DNA of 64,000 nt from Epiperipatus broadwayi (lineage: Eukaryota; Onychophora; Udeonychophora; Euonychophora; Peripatidae), in assembly GCA_028023455.1 (NCBI GenBank), contig JAQFVV010012396.1, positions 3,815,656-3,879,655 on the forward strand, written 5' to 3'. Of this stretch, positions 48,979 through 60,262 are shown piece after piece. The notes under the pieces are model-generated. The model had not been told where the DNA came from, made no database searches, and saw only the letters and a list, made by a program, of their open reading frames with translations. Position 1 is the stretch's first letter; each line of letters begins with the position of its first letter. The translations under genes and the position numbers were made by a program.

Positions 48979-51942
48979 TAAGATAGTTTTATTTAAATAT
49001 AAAGAGAACCAATAGGAAAGTCTAACTATTTTCTTATTATTATATTGTTGAATAATAAAGTGGAAGTGTGTATTACTTACTCTAACAGCATCCACCATTT
49101 ATAATTGGTTATATTTAATATTATATATTTACATATTTATATTGTGATTTACATTATTACATATAGATTTCTTAAATGTTTATTACAAAGTTTAAAAATA
49201 AAAAGTAATTTCTTTGTTTTGTTAAATAAAAAATCAATCTGTTTAATAAATATTTTACAATTAATAATTAGATGGTTTAATGTTCATATTCTCTGACTTA
49301 AATATTCAAGTCAATCTTTTTTATATACAAAGAGAACATTAGGAAAGTGACATTATTGTATTGTTGAAAATTTAAATGGGAGTGTGTATTAATTAACATA
49401 TGTATTATGATTAAATTCATAATTTAGCATTAAACACATACCAGCAAGTTTGCATGTTTGGTAAATATTGCTTACCATTAGATTAAATTTTTAATAAATA
49501 GTAATTAAATCTAGAATATATATGTAAATAAATAGTAGATGTTTTAATACATTCGATTGCATATATAAACTTTATATGCAAACACTGAAGTTGCATATTC
49601 TACAATTATAACTTTAATAAATAGCTTTTTATTTTTTATAAAAAAATAAGAGAATTTATAATATTATAGTAATATAATTAATAGTGATAGTAATTAATAA
49701 TTTCTTTTTGATGATTTATACATTTAGAATGTACTAGAAGCTATTCATTTTACACATTCAACCCAATAAATTAAAATATTACTTATATTTAAAAATAAAA
49801 GTTGGCACCATAAAATATATAAATGAAATTTGAATGATTATCACCCAAGAGACCTTATGATGTTTGAACAACAGAAGAATCAGGATTGAGTTGTTATCCA
49901 TGACTTTTATCTCTGGAGTACATCACCACTGCACTAAATTGTATAAAGAATTGCCACTCCTGATCATAGCAAATAAAATAATAATGTTATTTTTTTAAGT
50001 TCTATATGCAGCTAAAATATTCAATCTGTTTAGATCATTTTAAAAAAAATGAAAAAAATATAGAAAAATCTAAATATATATATATAATTTTATGCAAATT
50101 CTGAGATACAAATACATATATAAAACAAAACATATCCAGTATTTCAGAACATTGATCTTATTAAAAATGTAATGTATTTAATTTAATTTTTCAAATACCA
50201 ATATAATGATTAATAACAATTATTAAATATAAATGTTGTATGTAACTGTCAGTGATATTAGTATATTTGCACTGCCAAATGTAAAAAAAAAAAAATATGG
50301 TTAGAAAATTAATTTTAAAAATAAACTTTTTTATTAAATTTAAAAATTATTGTGTTTAATTGAATCATAATCATAACCCTGACATTCCATGAATTTGTTT
50401 TATCATTAACAATAATTCTTATTACCTTAGATTTTACAACTTCAGATATAAATTATTAAGTATAAACTTAACTCAAAGTATTTTTATTCTTACTTTCTTT
50501 TCAGGTTGTTGAAAAATTGTGAATCACTTTTTAAAAAAAACACTCTTCTCTAACAATTTTGATCGCTTATAGAATGATAATTCTTTTGTTATGACAAAGA
50601 CGTCACTTTGATATGTCTATCAAAATTGATGAGGTCATATGACTTTTTACTTCAAGTTTTAAATCTTATTTTCTCTTTCTCTTGAGTTTTTATAAAACTA
50701 ATTTATTTTTCAGTATTGTTCTTGACTTTAAATTATGAAAACTTTACAATTATACATCCCCCCCCCCATAAAAAGATTAATTAATTGTCCATAACTAAAT
50801 CTATAAGTTAAGCAGTTATAATAATATATATGTTATATCTACACTTGTTTAAACATTGAAGTACATAATGATCGCAAAAATCTTCCTAAAGATAGACCTA
50901 TATCATTGCAAAATGCTTTCTTCAAATATCATTATCTTTAATTTTCAAAATTATAGAGTTATCTGAAGATTATTTATAAGTATCTTTCTTTTTTCATAGT
51001 CTTCTTATTTTCTTATGTTTATCTGAAATATCTTTTATAATTCTTTTATTTCTAATTATATATTCAATCTAATTTTTCTTTTTCATTTATTACATAAGTA
51101 AAAATAACTCTTTGTTTCCAGCTTTGGCCTTATTAATTATCTTACTTTTTTTCTTTCAAATACATATAATATTTTCTATTTCCTCTTTTTTTAAAACTTA
51201 AACAAGTTGTACTACACATGAATAAATAAATACTAAAAAAAAAGTCTCTTTTCTAAGTCTAGATTTAAATTGACTTAGATTATCCTCTTCTTTTAACCAT
51301 CCACATATCTGTTAAAATATTAATTCTTTTCTTTTTTTATCATTTTTCCCCTCTTAGTTGAGTTGATATCAAATATTTAAATCATATTTGCTTCATAACT
51401 TCCTGCCAATTTTCAATTGCCAACTTTTATTATCTTCTATTGAATCTAATGTAAACTGCCACAAGTTGTATGTATCCTACATAAATGTTAAGCCTATCCA
51501 TGATTATTATTCTAATAAAAAAAACTTGTTTCTTTCTTAATATGATAACATTTGTGTACTAAATCATGTAAATAAATTTTAAATAGAGCAAAGACAACAT
51601 TCTTGTCATAAAATTCCACACATTTTTTTAAAATGGATCATTTAAAATTATTTTTATATACTTCTTTTCCATGCATATCTTATCTAAGTCAATAGAAAAT
51701 TTACAATTGAATAGATATTTTTTGGTTTTTGAGTATCTGTTTTATTATCCTTTTATTGATATCATTTAAGTTTGAGCCACTTAGATAATAAGTTTTAGTT
51801 TAAATTTCTAAAATATTTTTAAGATTGAGAAATATCATCTGTTATAAATGTTTTTTTCAAAAATTGTTGTCTTCTTATATTTGTTTTACCAGTGTATTAC
51901 TTCTAATTAAATGATCATTTTGTTGCATTACAGACTTGAACT
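48979..51942. other. A+T-rich spacer, no gene seen
   Basis: Only A+T-driven short ORFs. A C10 run lies near 50758. Confidence 0.55.
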
Positions 51943-52232
51943 ATATATTTGTATTTTTATTTGGACTATTTCCATTATCTAATATGAATATTGAATGTCT
52001 TTAGAAAAATTTATCTTTTATTTAAATATTTCAAGTACATTCAACTGTTAATAATAGCACATCAACAGGTTAGTATATGCACAATGTTTAGAGGGGTATT
52101 ATTCTACCTTCTTTTTAGGTGTTTCTGGCCTGACCAGTGACAGTACTAGCATAAGATTTGAACATGAATGTTCAAATTCTGGAGTATTGAACTTTAAGGT
52201 AATGCTCTAACCAACTGAGCCAACCTGGCAAG
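51943..52232 (-). repeat. SINE family A, minus copy with tRNA head
   Basis: The minus strand begins GCCAGGTTGGCTCAGTTGGT and TAGAGCATTACC (pol III A box in a tRNA-like arm). It has a B box GTTCAAATCTT about 50 bases on and then the family body and tail. It is inverted relative to the copy at 52336-52645, with ~100 bases between the heads. The pair could form a ~290-bp imperfect duplex if transcribed through. Confidence 0.8.
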
Positions 52233-52335
52233 AGAAAAGCTGACCACTAATCAACTTTTCTCTTAGAAAAAAGTGGAGAAATCAGAAGGAATCTCATAGA
52301 TAAATATACAAAATTTATACTGACCGTTGCCTTTG

Positions 52336-52645
52336 GCAGAATGGCTCAGTTGGTTAGAGCATTACCTTAAAATTCAGTACACAAGAATATAAGCATCCCA
52401 GTTTGAATCCTATGCTAGTACTATCACTGGTCATGCCACAAACACCTGAGGAAGAGAGGAGAATAATACCTCTTAAAACCTTGTGCATATAGTAACCTGT
52501 TTGATGTGCTATTACTAACAGTTGAATGTATTTGGAATATTTAAACAAAAGTTAATTTTTTAACAACATTCAATACTCATATTAGATAATGGAAATAGTC
52601 CAATATAAAAATACAACTAGAATACCATCATCACAAACCTTCAGA
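52336..52645 (+). repeat. SINE family A, plus copy with tRNA head
   Basis: Begins with TGGCTCAGTTGGTTAGAGCA (A box), then GTTTGAATCCT (B box). The body contains CATAGTAACCTGTTTGATGT, and the end is CCATCATCACAAACCTTCAG. It is the most complete family A copy here and serves as the reference for 4795-5040 and 22741-22945. The anticodon region is too diverged to name the parent tRNA. Confidence 0.8.
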
Positions 52646-53067
52646 AATTAAACTATATATTTTTGATTATTCAAAGAATATTTTAATTCTATTGTGCATT
52701 TATTTATACACTTTTACTTCTGTTTAATTTGAATTTTTCTGGAAAAAAAAGTTTTATTTGTCTGGAAATTTTATTCATAAAGAAATTTCATCATTTTTAT
52801 GTCAATAACTGAGATATATCTGAAAATTAACTATACTTTATGCTTTTTATAGTTTTATATAGTGATAGCACAAATGGGAGGCTCTAAAATTCAAAAGTCC
52901 ATGGATCATGCTCCATTTTTATATCAAGGTCTATAGTCAATAGTATTTGTAGAAATTCATATCCAGAACAAATCATTATTAGCTCATCAGTGTTAATTAA
53001 AGCATTTATTTATGTGTTTTCGTAATTAAATTTAGTTTAAAGTTTAATTAAAAATGCACTAATTAAT
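52646..53067. other. A+T-rich spacer before Penelope-like fragment
   Basis: No clear RT motifs upstream of 53068, so the following element is 5'-truncated or decayed here. Confidence 0.5.
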
Positions 53068-54207
53068 ATGTCTGTAAATAAACATTTGATAGATTTTGTT
53101 ATTGAATCACAAAAATTTATAAGTGATAATATTATTGCAACATATAATATTAAATTTTATAAAATGGGTAAAGGATGGTGGTCAATGGGATTTCCTATGG
53201 TTGCACAAATTTGTAATTTTACATTATCAAAATATAAAGATGTTATATTTATTTTTTATAATTTTGAAAGTATTAAAATTTATATTAGATATGTTGATGA
53301 TGTTTTTGTTTGTGGTCCTCAAGACATTATCAATATTCTCTTATATAAACTGAATAATTTAAATAATTTAAAATTGACTATTGAGAATGAACAAAATTGA
53401 AAAATAAAATTTTTGGATTTACAAATATATAGAGAAGCTACTGATTTAAATTATAAATTAATTTTTAAATCTATTGGAAGAAGAGGATATATTCATTTTA
53501 AATCATGCGTTCCAATGATACATAAAATGGCAAGTTTGAAATTGTTTTTGCATCTCAATGATAAATTATGTAAATATAGGAGTGATAAAATTTTAAATAT
53601 TGAACTCTTTGCTAATGAAATTTTAAAGGTTGGTTATGATAAAAATCAAATTTTATATACAGTAAATTTATTTAATAATAAGAAGAGGATTTGCAATGTT
53701 ACCTTAGATAATAAAAAATGGACATCTATGCCATTTATAAATAACATGCAATCTAAATTAATTAAGAATATATTTAAAGAAAAGTATAATATTTCATTTT
53801 GTGTTCCTCTGAATATTAATCGATTGATTAATAATTCTAAGAGTATAATTCCTAAAATGCAAAGAAGTAAAATAATTTATCAGATTTCATGTGGATGTAA
53901 TAAATTATATATTGGTGAATTGAGATGTTCTGTGGAAAAAAAATTAAAGGAGCATCAGTTATTATATAATCGAATTAAAAATAATGTAAATAGTCAATTT
54001 AATACAGCTTCGGTATTCTTTGACCATGAAAAGACTTGTAATTATAGGTTTATATATAATATTAATGAAATAAAAATATTAATGGAAAAAAAAAATCATA
54101 AAACGAGGAAACTTAAAGAGGCAATTTTAATAGATAAATATAAAGATAATGTTATTAATAGGCAAGTTGCAAATGCAGACATACACAGCTTACGGAAATT
54201 TATGTAA
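53068..54207 (+). pseudogene. Penelope-like element fragment: RT and GIY-YIG endonuclease
   Basis: The frame opens in the middle of RT (DFVIESQKFISDNII, then GKGWWSMGFPMVAQ for motif B and IRYVDDVFVCG for motif C). It is stopped by one TGA at 53398-53400 and continues in the same frame for 264 more codons. After the stop come FLDLQIYRE and MIHKMASLKL. A GIY-YIG domain follows: IIYQISCGCNKLYIGELRCS with VEKKLKEH, where the usual catalytic Arg appears as Lys. The C-terminal region has FFDHEKTCNY and LKEAILIDKY. In these elements RT and GIY-YIG cooperate in target cleavage and copying. The N-terminal half of RT is missing, so the copy is inactive, but the long clean frame suggests a fairly recent insertion. 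Confidence 0.85.
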
Positions 54208-54346
54208 CATTAAAATATAAAAATCATTTAAAGATTATGAAGATTACTACATAAATGAAAGTGCTACTAAACAATTTAAAATATAATGTGTATTTTTTTT
54301 TACCGTTAAATTGTTTATTTACATATTACATATAATATTTTTATAA

Positions 54347-54389
<43 letters not shown>

Positions 54390-54479
54390 CATAGAAGATA
54401 TTACTTACCCTGCAAATGTTTTGGCTGGTTCCAAACTTCTTTATAACACATTTATAATCTTATGTAATTATAAATGTTA
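54208..54479. repeat. Spacer with (TA)n microsatellite
   Basis: The TA run is at about 54348-54387. No gene. Confidence 0.7.
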
Positions 54480-54720
54480 CGTGAACACTGGCATGTTCGA
54501 GCAAAGTGGGAAATATTATTGATAGCTTTAACTATCAACAATACCCATGATTAGATCATGGCCCACCTTGGCTGCTAGATTCAAACCCCTACTATCCAAA
54601 CACTTTATTTGTTTCAGAGTAAACCCTGGGCACCAGCTAGTCTAAGACTAATGTATTCGGACAGTAGGCTCATAATCCAGCACTCGAAACATTCCCTAAA
54701 ACTAGCTCAGTCTAATTTTA
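54480..54720 (-). repeat. Possible tRNA-derived repeat
   Basis: On the minus strand GGGGTTTGAATCTAG resembles a B box. TTAGTCTTAGACTAGCTGG lies ~60 bases upstream and could be a degraded A-box arm. The stretch is markedly more G+C-rich than its surroundings. There is no second copy in the window, so this stays tentative. Confidence 0.3.
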
Positions 54721-56098
54721 ATTCAATAACAAAATTATACAAAATTAGTGGTGAAAAGAATTAATGAAAAGGTTGGTGAAAAGAATTGACCAACAAATAA
54801 AGTTTAAGTTTAAAGACAATTTATTAACTAACATTAATTTACTAAATTTAAACATCTTTATAATTTTTTAACTAATATAATATTGGTATTTTTATCACAC
54901 ACATATTTAACCCATCCACTCACATATACAATAATAAATCATTAAATAGCATTTGAAACTTAAACACACATATCAATAGTTCATTATATGTATGATATAG
55001 AGTTCATATAATTAGACTCTTAGAGGATTCACACGAATGTTTTACGAATGCAATGGCTACTAAGGAAAGAATATAAGAAGAAAATGTTATTTACCTAGGA
55101 TTTTGAATGGGTATGCAGCTTGTTGTTTGCTGCTTCTAATGAAGTATATCTAACTGGTTAGATTCGAAGTTTCCTGCAGAGATTTGATCATTATCAGTTG
55201 GTATTATTCCTGGAGACAATTAGATATTGATGGAGATTCTTCAAGATGTTACAAAGACATTATTTTCATGAGAAGATTTTGCAGTTTTACTGGACTTCAG
55301 GCTGGAGAGCATGTTTCCCATGGTTTTAACACTGCATTCATGATTGATTCATAATAAACTGCACGAATCTAGATTATACTCTCTGATGTCATTAACTAGA
55401 CTAAAATGTCTGATAAAAACTTAGCTATTTATATATAAGATGTGTTTTCATTTGGATATCCTCCGGCAATATCTGTTGTCAAAATTACTTTGATATAAGC
55501 TTATAATCCTGTTGTCGAAATTCCTTAAGTAGCTAATCCTTTTTAATATTGTTGTTGGGTATTTTAATTAGCAGCCATCACAAATGTGTTGTTTTTTGTT
55601 TTTAATTAGTAGCCATGCAAACGTGTTTTTAAATATATTTTTTTACTCTCATTTTAACATTTATTTTCATATGTTTTTCTCAATATGATTTTAACATGCA
55701 CATATACGCGCATTTATTATATATTTTATTAACAAACTTACATTTACTCACATATATATTTTATTCTACAATCGCGAATGAAAAGAGATTTATATTTTAA
55801 CTTTTAATTTATAATAGAAACTCTTTAACTTCCTTTAAGAACTCTTAGTTTTTTTTTATAGGAAAACTCCCCCTTCCCTCTTTTTTAATTAATTAATTGT
55901 AACTTTTATTTCAAAAACTACTTAGACTTTTAATTTTACGTTTACAAAAACAAACTACATTTTGTTTAATAAAGAAACTTGAGATTTTTATAACTTATTT
56001 ATTGATTTGTTGATTTCTTATTTTAATAATTTTTTAGATAAAATTATTTTATATATGTGCCAATGCGGTCTTGGCACAATATATATATATATATATAT
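54721..56098. other. A+T-rich spacer, no gene seen
   Basis: No supported exon. Just before the RTE, TGCCAATGCGGTCTTGGCA is a short hairpin, followed by a TA run that is the probable insertion target. Confidence 0.5.
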
Positions 56099-59000
56099 TG
56101 AGCCAGGCTGCAGAAAGGAGTTTGCTATTAACTGAAAGGAGACCCTTTGATTCCTCTTGGAGGCCTTAAAGGAACCGAGCAGGGCAAATTCCTAATGTCC
56201 ACTCCATATGTTCTTGTCGTTGCAGCTGTTATTACTATGTGATTATTCATATAGTATACGAACATGGATGGGCTGCTCACCAACACGCATTAGCCAGCGT
56301 GGTGAGTTTATTGGCTTTTTACCTCTGAGTTTAAGATCAAGAAACACCATGGTCTTTCTTCTCAGTGCCTGATAAGGCAGAATGAATGTTTGTGTAAATG
56401 ATAAATATTTTTCCAATACATATATACAATTATGACAGACAAAAATAAAGCATGGCCCTTATTCCCAGGAGGCTGTAAAGTCACCAACCAAGGCAGCGGT
56501 TGGTGGCCGAAGGCGGAGGGTGCTAAGAATCCCCTGATTGCGGACCCAGGCTGCCATTTGATGATGACTTTTTATTTAGGTACTTACAACTGCAGATCAC
56601 TTTCAAGTGAAGGAAGATTACAAGAATTAGAAGAAGAACTTTCTTATATTAAATGGGACATTATTGGACTTTGTGAAGTTAGAAGAAAAGGTGAAGAGAC
56701 AATTGATTTAAAAAGTGGACATATACTCTATTATAAAGGCACAAATATTGGAAATACAAGTGGAGTAGGATTCATTATAAATAAAAAGTGGAAGAACAAT
56801 ATTGTGGAGATTGATGGTGTATCGGACAGAGTGGCAAGATTAGTTATACAACTTAATAGCAGATACCAAATGCAGATAATTCAGGTTTATGCCCCAACAA
56901 GTTCTCATAGTGATGAAGTAGTAGAAGATTTTTATATGGATGTACAAAAGGCTTTTGATCAGAGTAAACAACATTTTAAAATTGTTATGGGAGACTTTAA
57001 TGCTAGAATTGGTAAACAAATGAAAGATGAAAGTGCTGTAGGTAATTTTGGTTATGGTAATAGAAATGAGAGAGGACATAGACTTGTGGAGTTTGCAGAA
57101 AAAGAAAAACTTTATATTATGAATTCTTTTTTTGAGAAAAATGTTAAAAGGAAATGGACATGGAAGCATCCAAATGAAGGTACAGCAGAATTGGATTATA
57201 TTTTGACTAACAGGAAATACATATTTCAAGATTGTAATGTTCTTAATAAATTTAACACAGGAAGTGATCATCGATTAGTAAGGTGTAAGATACGTGTTAA
57301 TGTAAAACTAGAGAGACAAAAATTATTAAGAAAAACAATATTTACAGTTGATATTCCTAATCTTCAGAAACATTCTAATGAATTTAAATTAGAACTTAAA
57401 AATCGGTTTCAAGTATTAGTAGATTTTGAACAGGATTCAGATTTGAATGAAATTAATATGAAAATAACTGATACACTTTTAAAAACTGCAACAAAGATAG
57501 CTGGTAGAAAAAAGCAGCAATTGACCAATAAAATTTCTACTGAGACTAGAGAATTTATGAAGAAAAGAAGGAATATGAAGATATACAAAAATGATGCATT
57601 AAAAAGAATTGAATATCTCGAATTTTGTAAAATGGTGCGGAAAAGAATTGAAAATGATATAAGAAAGTATAACTGTGAACTAGCAAGGAAAGCTGTAGAA
57701 GAAAATAAAAGTCTTAAGAATGTAAAACAACATTTTGGTATTGGTAGGAAATTTATATCTGCAATAAGAAAAAAAGATGGAATTATTACTAAAAAGAGAG
57801 ATGACATCATGAAATTGGTAGAAGACTTTTATCAAGAATTATATAGTAATAAAGAACAAGTACCTCCTATATCTATTACATCTTCCGAATTGCCCAGAAT
57901 TTTAAATGAAGAAGTGAGACATGCAATTAAATGTATGAAGAAAGGAAAGGCTCCAGGTAATGATGGAATTATAATTGATATATTAAAAGAAGCAGGTGAA
58001 GAAATAGAAATTTTTTTAGCAAAGTTATATACCAAATGTCTAAATGATAAAGATGTACCGGATGATTGGAAGAATGCAGTAATAATATTAATATTTAAAA
58101 AAGGTGATAAAGAAGATATTAGAAATTACAGACCTATCAGCCTTTTATCAGTTTTATATAAAATTTTTACCAAGATAATTACAACTCGTCTACAGAGAAC
58201 ATTGGATTTCCACCAACCAAGAGAACAAGCTGGATTTAAAAGTGGTTTTAGTACAATAGATCATATCCAGGTGTTGAGAGAAGTTATAGAAAGGACAAAT
58301 GAATATGAGTTGTCATTATGTTTTGGATTTGTAGATTATGAAAAGGCATTTGATTCTATAAACATTTCTTCAGTGATTAAAGCATTGGATCATCAAGGTA
58401 TAGATCCAGGATATTGTCATATTTTAAAGAATATTTATAAAAATGCAACAGCAACAATTAGATTACATAATGAGACTGGGAAAGTCAACATTGAGAAAGG
58501 TGTAAGACAAGGTGACTCCATATCTCCAAAACTTTTTACAGCAGTGCTGCAAGAAGTATTTTGTGGATTAAAATGGGAAACTAAAGGAGTGAAAGTAAAT
58601 GGAGATTATTTAAGTCATTTAGATTTTGCAGATGATGTAGTTGTTTTTGCAAATAATGCTTCAGAGCTGCAGGATATGTTGCAGGAATTATCAGATGAAA
58701 GTAGGAAAGTAGGACTAAAGATAAATGTTAAAAAGACTAAAGTAATGTTTAATCGATTTGCTCAAAATATGAAAATAAAGATTGATTATGATGAATTAGA
58801 AGAAGTTAACAGTTACAAATACCTTGGTCAGATTATTAATATAGATGGAAACATAATGGAGGAAATTAATCATAGAATTAAACTTGGTTGGAGTGCTTTT
58901 GGTAGAAATAACTTGATACTAAAAGGAAATATGCCTATGTGTTTGAAAAGGAAGGTTTTTAACAAATGTGTTTTACCAGTTCTTACTTATGGATCTGAGA

Positions 59001-59400
59001 CTTGGACACTTAATAGAAGAGCAATACAGAGACTTCAGACCACTCAAAGAAGTATGGAGAGATGTATGTTAGGAGTAACAAGAAGAGATCGAAAACGCAA
59101 TGTATGGGTAAGAGAACAAACAGGTGTTACTGACCTCATTGAAAAAATTAAAAGATTGAAGTGGAGTTGGGCTGGACATATTGCTAGAAGAGATGATAAT
59201 AGATGGACAATTGAAATTTTAAACTGGATTCCAAGAGATTGTAAAAGACCCAGAAAGAGACCACATGTGAGATGGATGGATGAAATAAGAAAGTGTGTAG
59301 GGGTGATGTGGAGAAGAGAAGCTAAAGATCAGAAAAGATGGATTAAACTTGGAGAGACTTTCATCCTGTAGTGGATTGATAATGGTTGATAATGATGATG
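56099..59400 (+). mobile_element. RTE-type non-LTR retrotransposon, apparently full length
   Basis: The 5' UTR begins about 56099 (TTGAGCCAGGCTGCAGAAAG) and is far richer in G+C than the flanks. A single intact ORF follows. The 3' UTR is only ~30 bases, ending in TGA/ATG-type tandem units (GATAATGATGATGATGAT), the usual RTE 3' end. Flanking TA runs prevent a clear target-duplication call. With uninterrupted coding sequence and both ends present, it is the best candidate for a recently active element in the window. Confidence 0.88.
56432..59371 (+). CDS. RTE endonuclease-reverse transcriptase, 979 aa, intact
   Basis: Nicks target DNA and copies the element RNA from the nick. Residues 1-45 form a leader (LFPGGCKVTNQGSGWWPKAE) seen in RTE-like proteins, which favours the first ATG over Met44/45. 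AP-endonuclease ~46-290: TYN (51-53), Glu82 in GLCEVR, YAPTS (153-157), GDFN (187-190), LDYIL (254-258), SDH (278-280). RT ~485-790: KAPGNDGI, NYRPISLL, QAGFKSGFST, motif A FVDYEKAFDS (Asp635), motif B RQGDSISP, motif C FADD (732-735), YKYLG. The C-terminal tail has YGSETWTL and WAGHIARRDDNRW with W-x-D-E-I, as in RTE-clade proteins. No stop or frameshift, and all catalytic residues are present. It is likely translated from a bicistron-free mRNA with an internal promoter in the 5' UTR (inference). Confidence 0.95.
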   Translation: MTDKNKAWPLFPGGCKVTNQGSGWWPKAEGAKNPLIADPGCHLMMTFYLGTYNCRSLSSEGRLQELEEELSYIKWDIIGLCEVRRKGEETIDLKSGHILYYKGTNIGNTSGVGFIINKKWKNNIVEIDGVSDRVARLVIQLNSRYQMQIIQVYAPTSSHSDEVVEDFYMDVQKAFDQSKQHFKIVMGDFNARIGKQMKDESAVGNFGYGNRNERGHRLVEFAEKEKLYIMNSFFEKNVKRKWTWKHPNEGTAELDYILTNRKYIFQDCNVLNKFNTGSDHRLVRCKIRVNVKLERQKLLRKTIFTVDIPNLQKHSNEFKLELKNRFQVLVDFEQDSDLNEINMKITDTLLKTATKIAGRKKQQLTNKISTETREFMKKRRNMKIYKNDALKRIEYLEFCKMVRKRIENDIRKYNCELARKAVEENKSLKNVKQHFGIGRKFISAIRKKDGIITKKRDDIMKLVEDFYQELYSNKEQVPPISITSSELPRILNEEVRHAIKCMKKGKAPGNDGIIIDILKEAGEEIEIFLAKLYTKCLNDKDVPDDWKNAVIILIFKKGDKEDIRNYRPISLLSVLYKIFTKIITTRLQRTLDFHQPREQAGFKSGFSTIDHIQVLREVIERTNEYELSLCFGFVDYEKAFDSINISSVIKALDHQGIDPGYCHILKNIYKNATATIRLHNETGKVNIEKGVRQGDSISPKLFTAVLQEVFCGLKWETKGVKVNGDYLSHLDFADDVVVFANNASELQDMLQELSDESRKVGLKINVKKTKVMFNRFAQNMKIKIDYDELEEVNSYKYLGQIINIDGNIMEEINHRIKLGWSAFGRNNLILKGNMPMCLKRKVFNKCVLPVLTYGSETWTLNRRAIQRLQTTQRSMERCMLGVTRRDRKRNVWVREQTGVTDLIEKIKRLKWSWAGHIARRDDNRWTIEILNWIPRDCKRPRKRPHVRWMDEIRKCVGVMWRREAKDQKRWIKLGETFIL

Positions 59401-60038
59401 ATGATATATATAGTAACAATATACATATATCATTACATTATTTTAAAATTTAAAAATAATGAGGAAATAATCTTAAATAAAACCATTTATTAAAAACTAA
59501 AGGCCAAAATTAAAAAGTTATGTTTAACATATGTATATCACTCAGATGGTAAACTTTAAAAGTATTTTTAATAAAAAAATAAAAAAGTATTTGAACATAT
59601 AAATAAATTAAAAAAAGTATTTGATCATACTTTTTTACAATAAAAAAATAAAGATCTAAAGATAAAATATTTTTGTTAAAAAGTAACATAAATAAAAATA
59701 GAAATAAATGTTAATTTCTATGTTAAGATTCCTATGTAATCTCAATATATGAAAATGATTGTTTTATTAATTAAATGAAAAGCAAACTAGCCCTTGGGGC
59801 TCTTATATAATTAAAAAGTCAGATAGGAGATATAGATAATAATTAAAGACTGTTTTCCACTCTGAAGCAGAATGTCCAATAGAAGAAGCAACCAATGCTT
59901 GGACCCTAATGAAAATCATTGGAACAGGAAACCATGTTCAGTAAATCTGGAGGATTAGGATAAAAAGAAAAAAATTTCAATCAAAGTTAGTTCCAGTTTG
60001 AATTTTCAGGAGGGTGAAATAACACACTGTTCACTTAC
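59401..60038. other. A+T-rich spacer
   Basis: No gene seen. The part next to 60038 begins with a minus-strand GTAAGTG donor and may be intron. Confidence 0.5.
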
Positions 60039-60262
60039 TTATTTCAAATGAATTGATTGTTGAATTATGAATGGCACTATTGTAGACCTGAATCATATGG
60101 GTCCTACAATAAAATAGTTCCAGGATTGAATCAGCTAAGACAGCCTCCAGATTGATAACTATGATATAAACAACAGACCAGTCTTCCATGAAAGTATGAC
60201 TAATAAAAACTTTGTGGAAATTGACACAAGGAACTGGGAGCACCTCTACTGTAAAGTATGAA
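60039..60262 (-). CDS. Candidate host-gene exon, unknown protein
   Basis: A 224-base minus-strand stretch between acceptor AAAATTTTATAG and donor ATAA|GTAAGTG, with one open frame (phase 2 upstream, phase 1 downstream) of 74 full codons. It includes SYFTVEVLPVPCVNFHKVFI, a hydrophobic VVYIIVINLEAVLADSI run, and ELFYCRTHMIQVYNSAIHNS. Base composition is more even than the flanks. Two cysteines are present and there is no family I can name. It could be a real exon or an old repeat carrying a fortuitous frame. Confidence 0.4.

Noticed and set aside
56840-58035. Minus-strand ORFs inside the RTE
   Set aside because: Shadows of the 979-codon plus-strand ORF.
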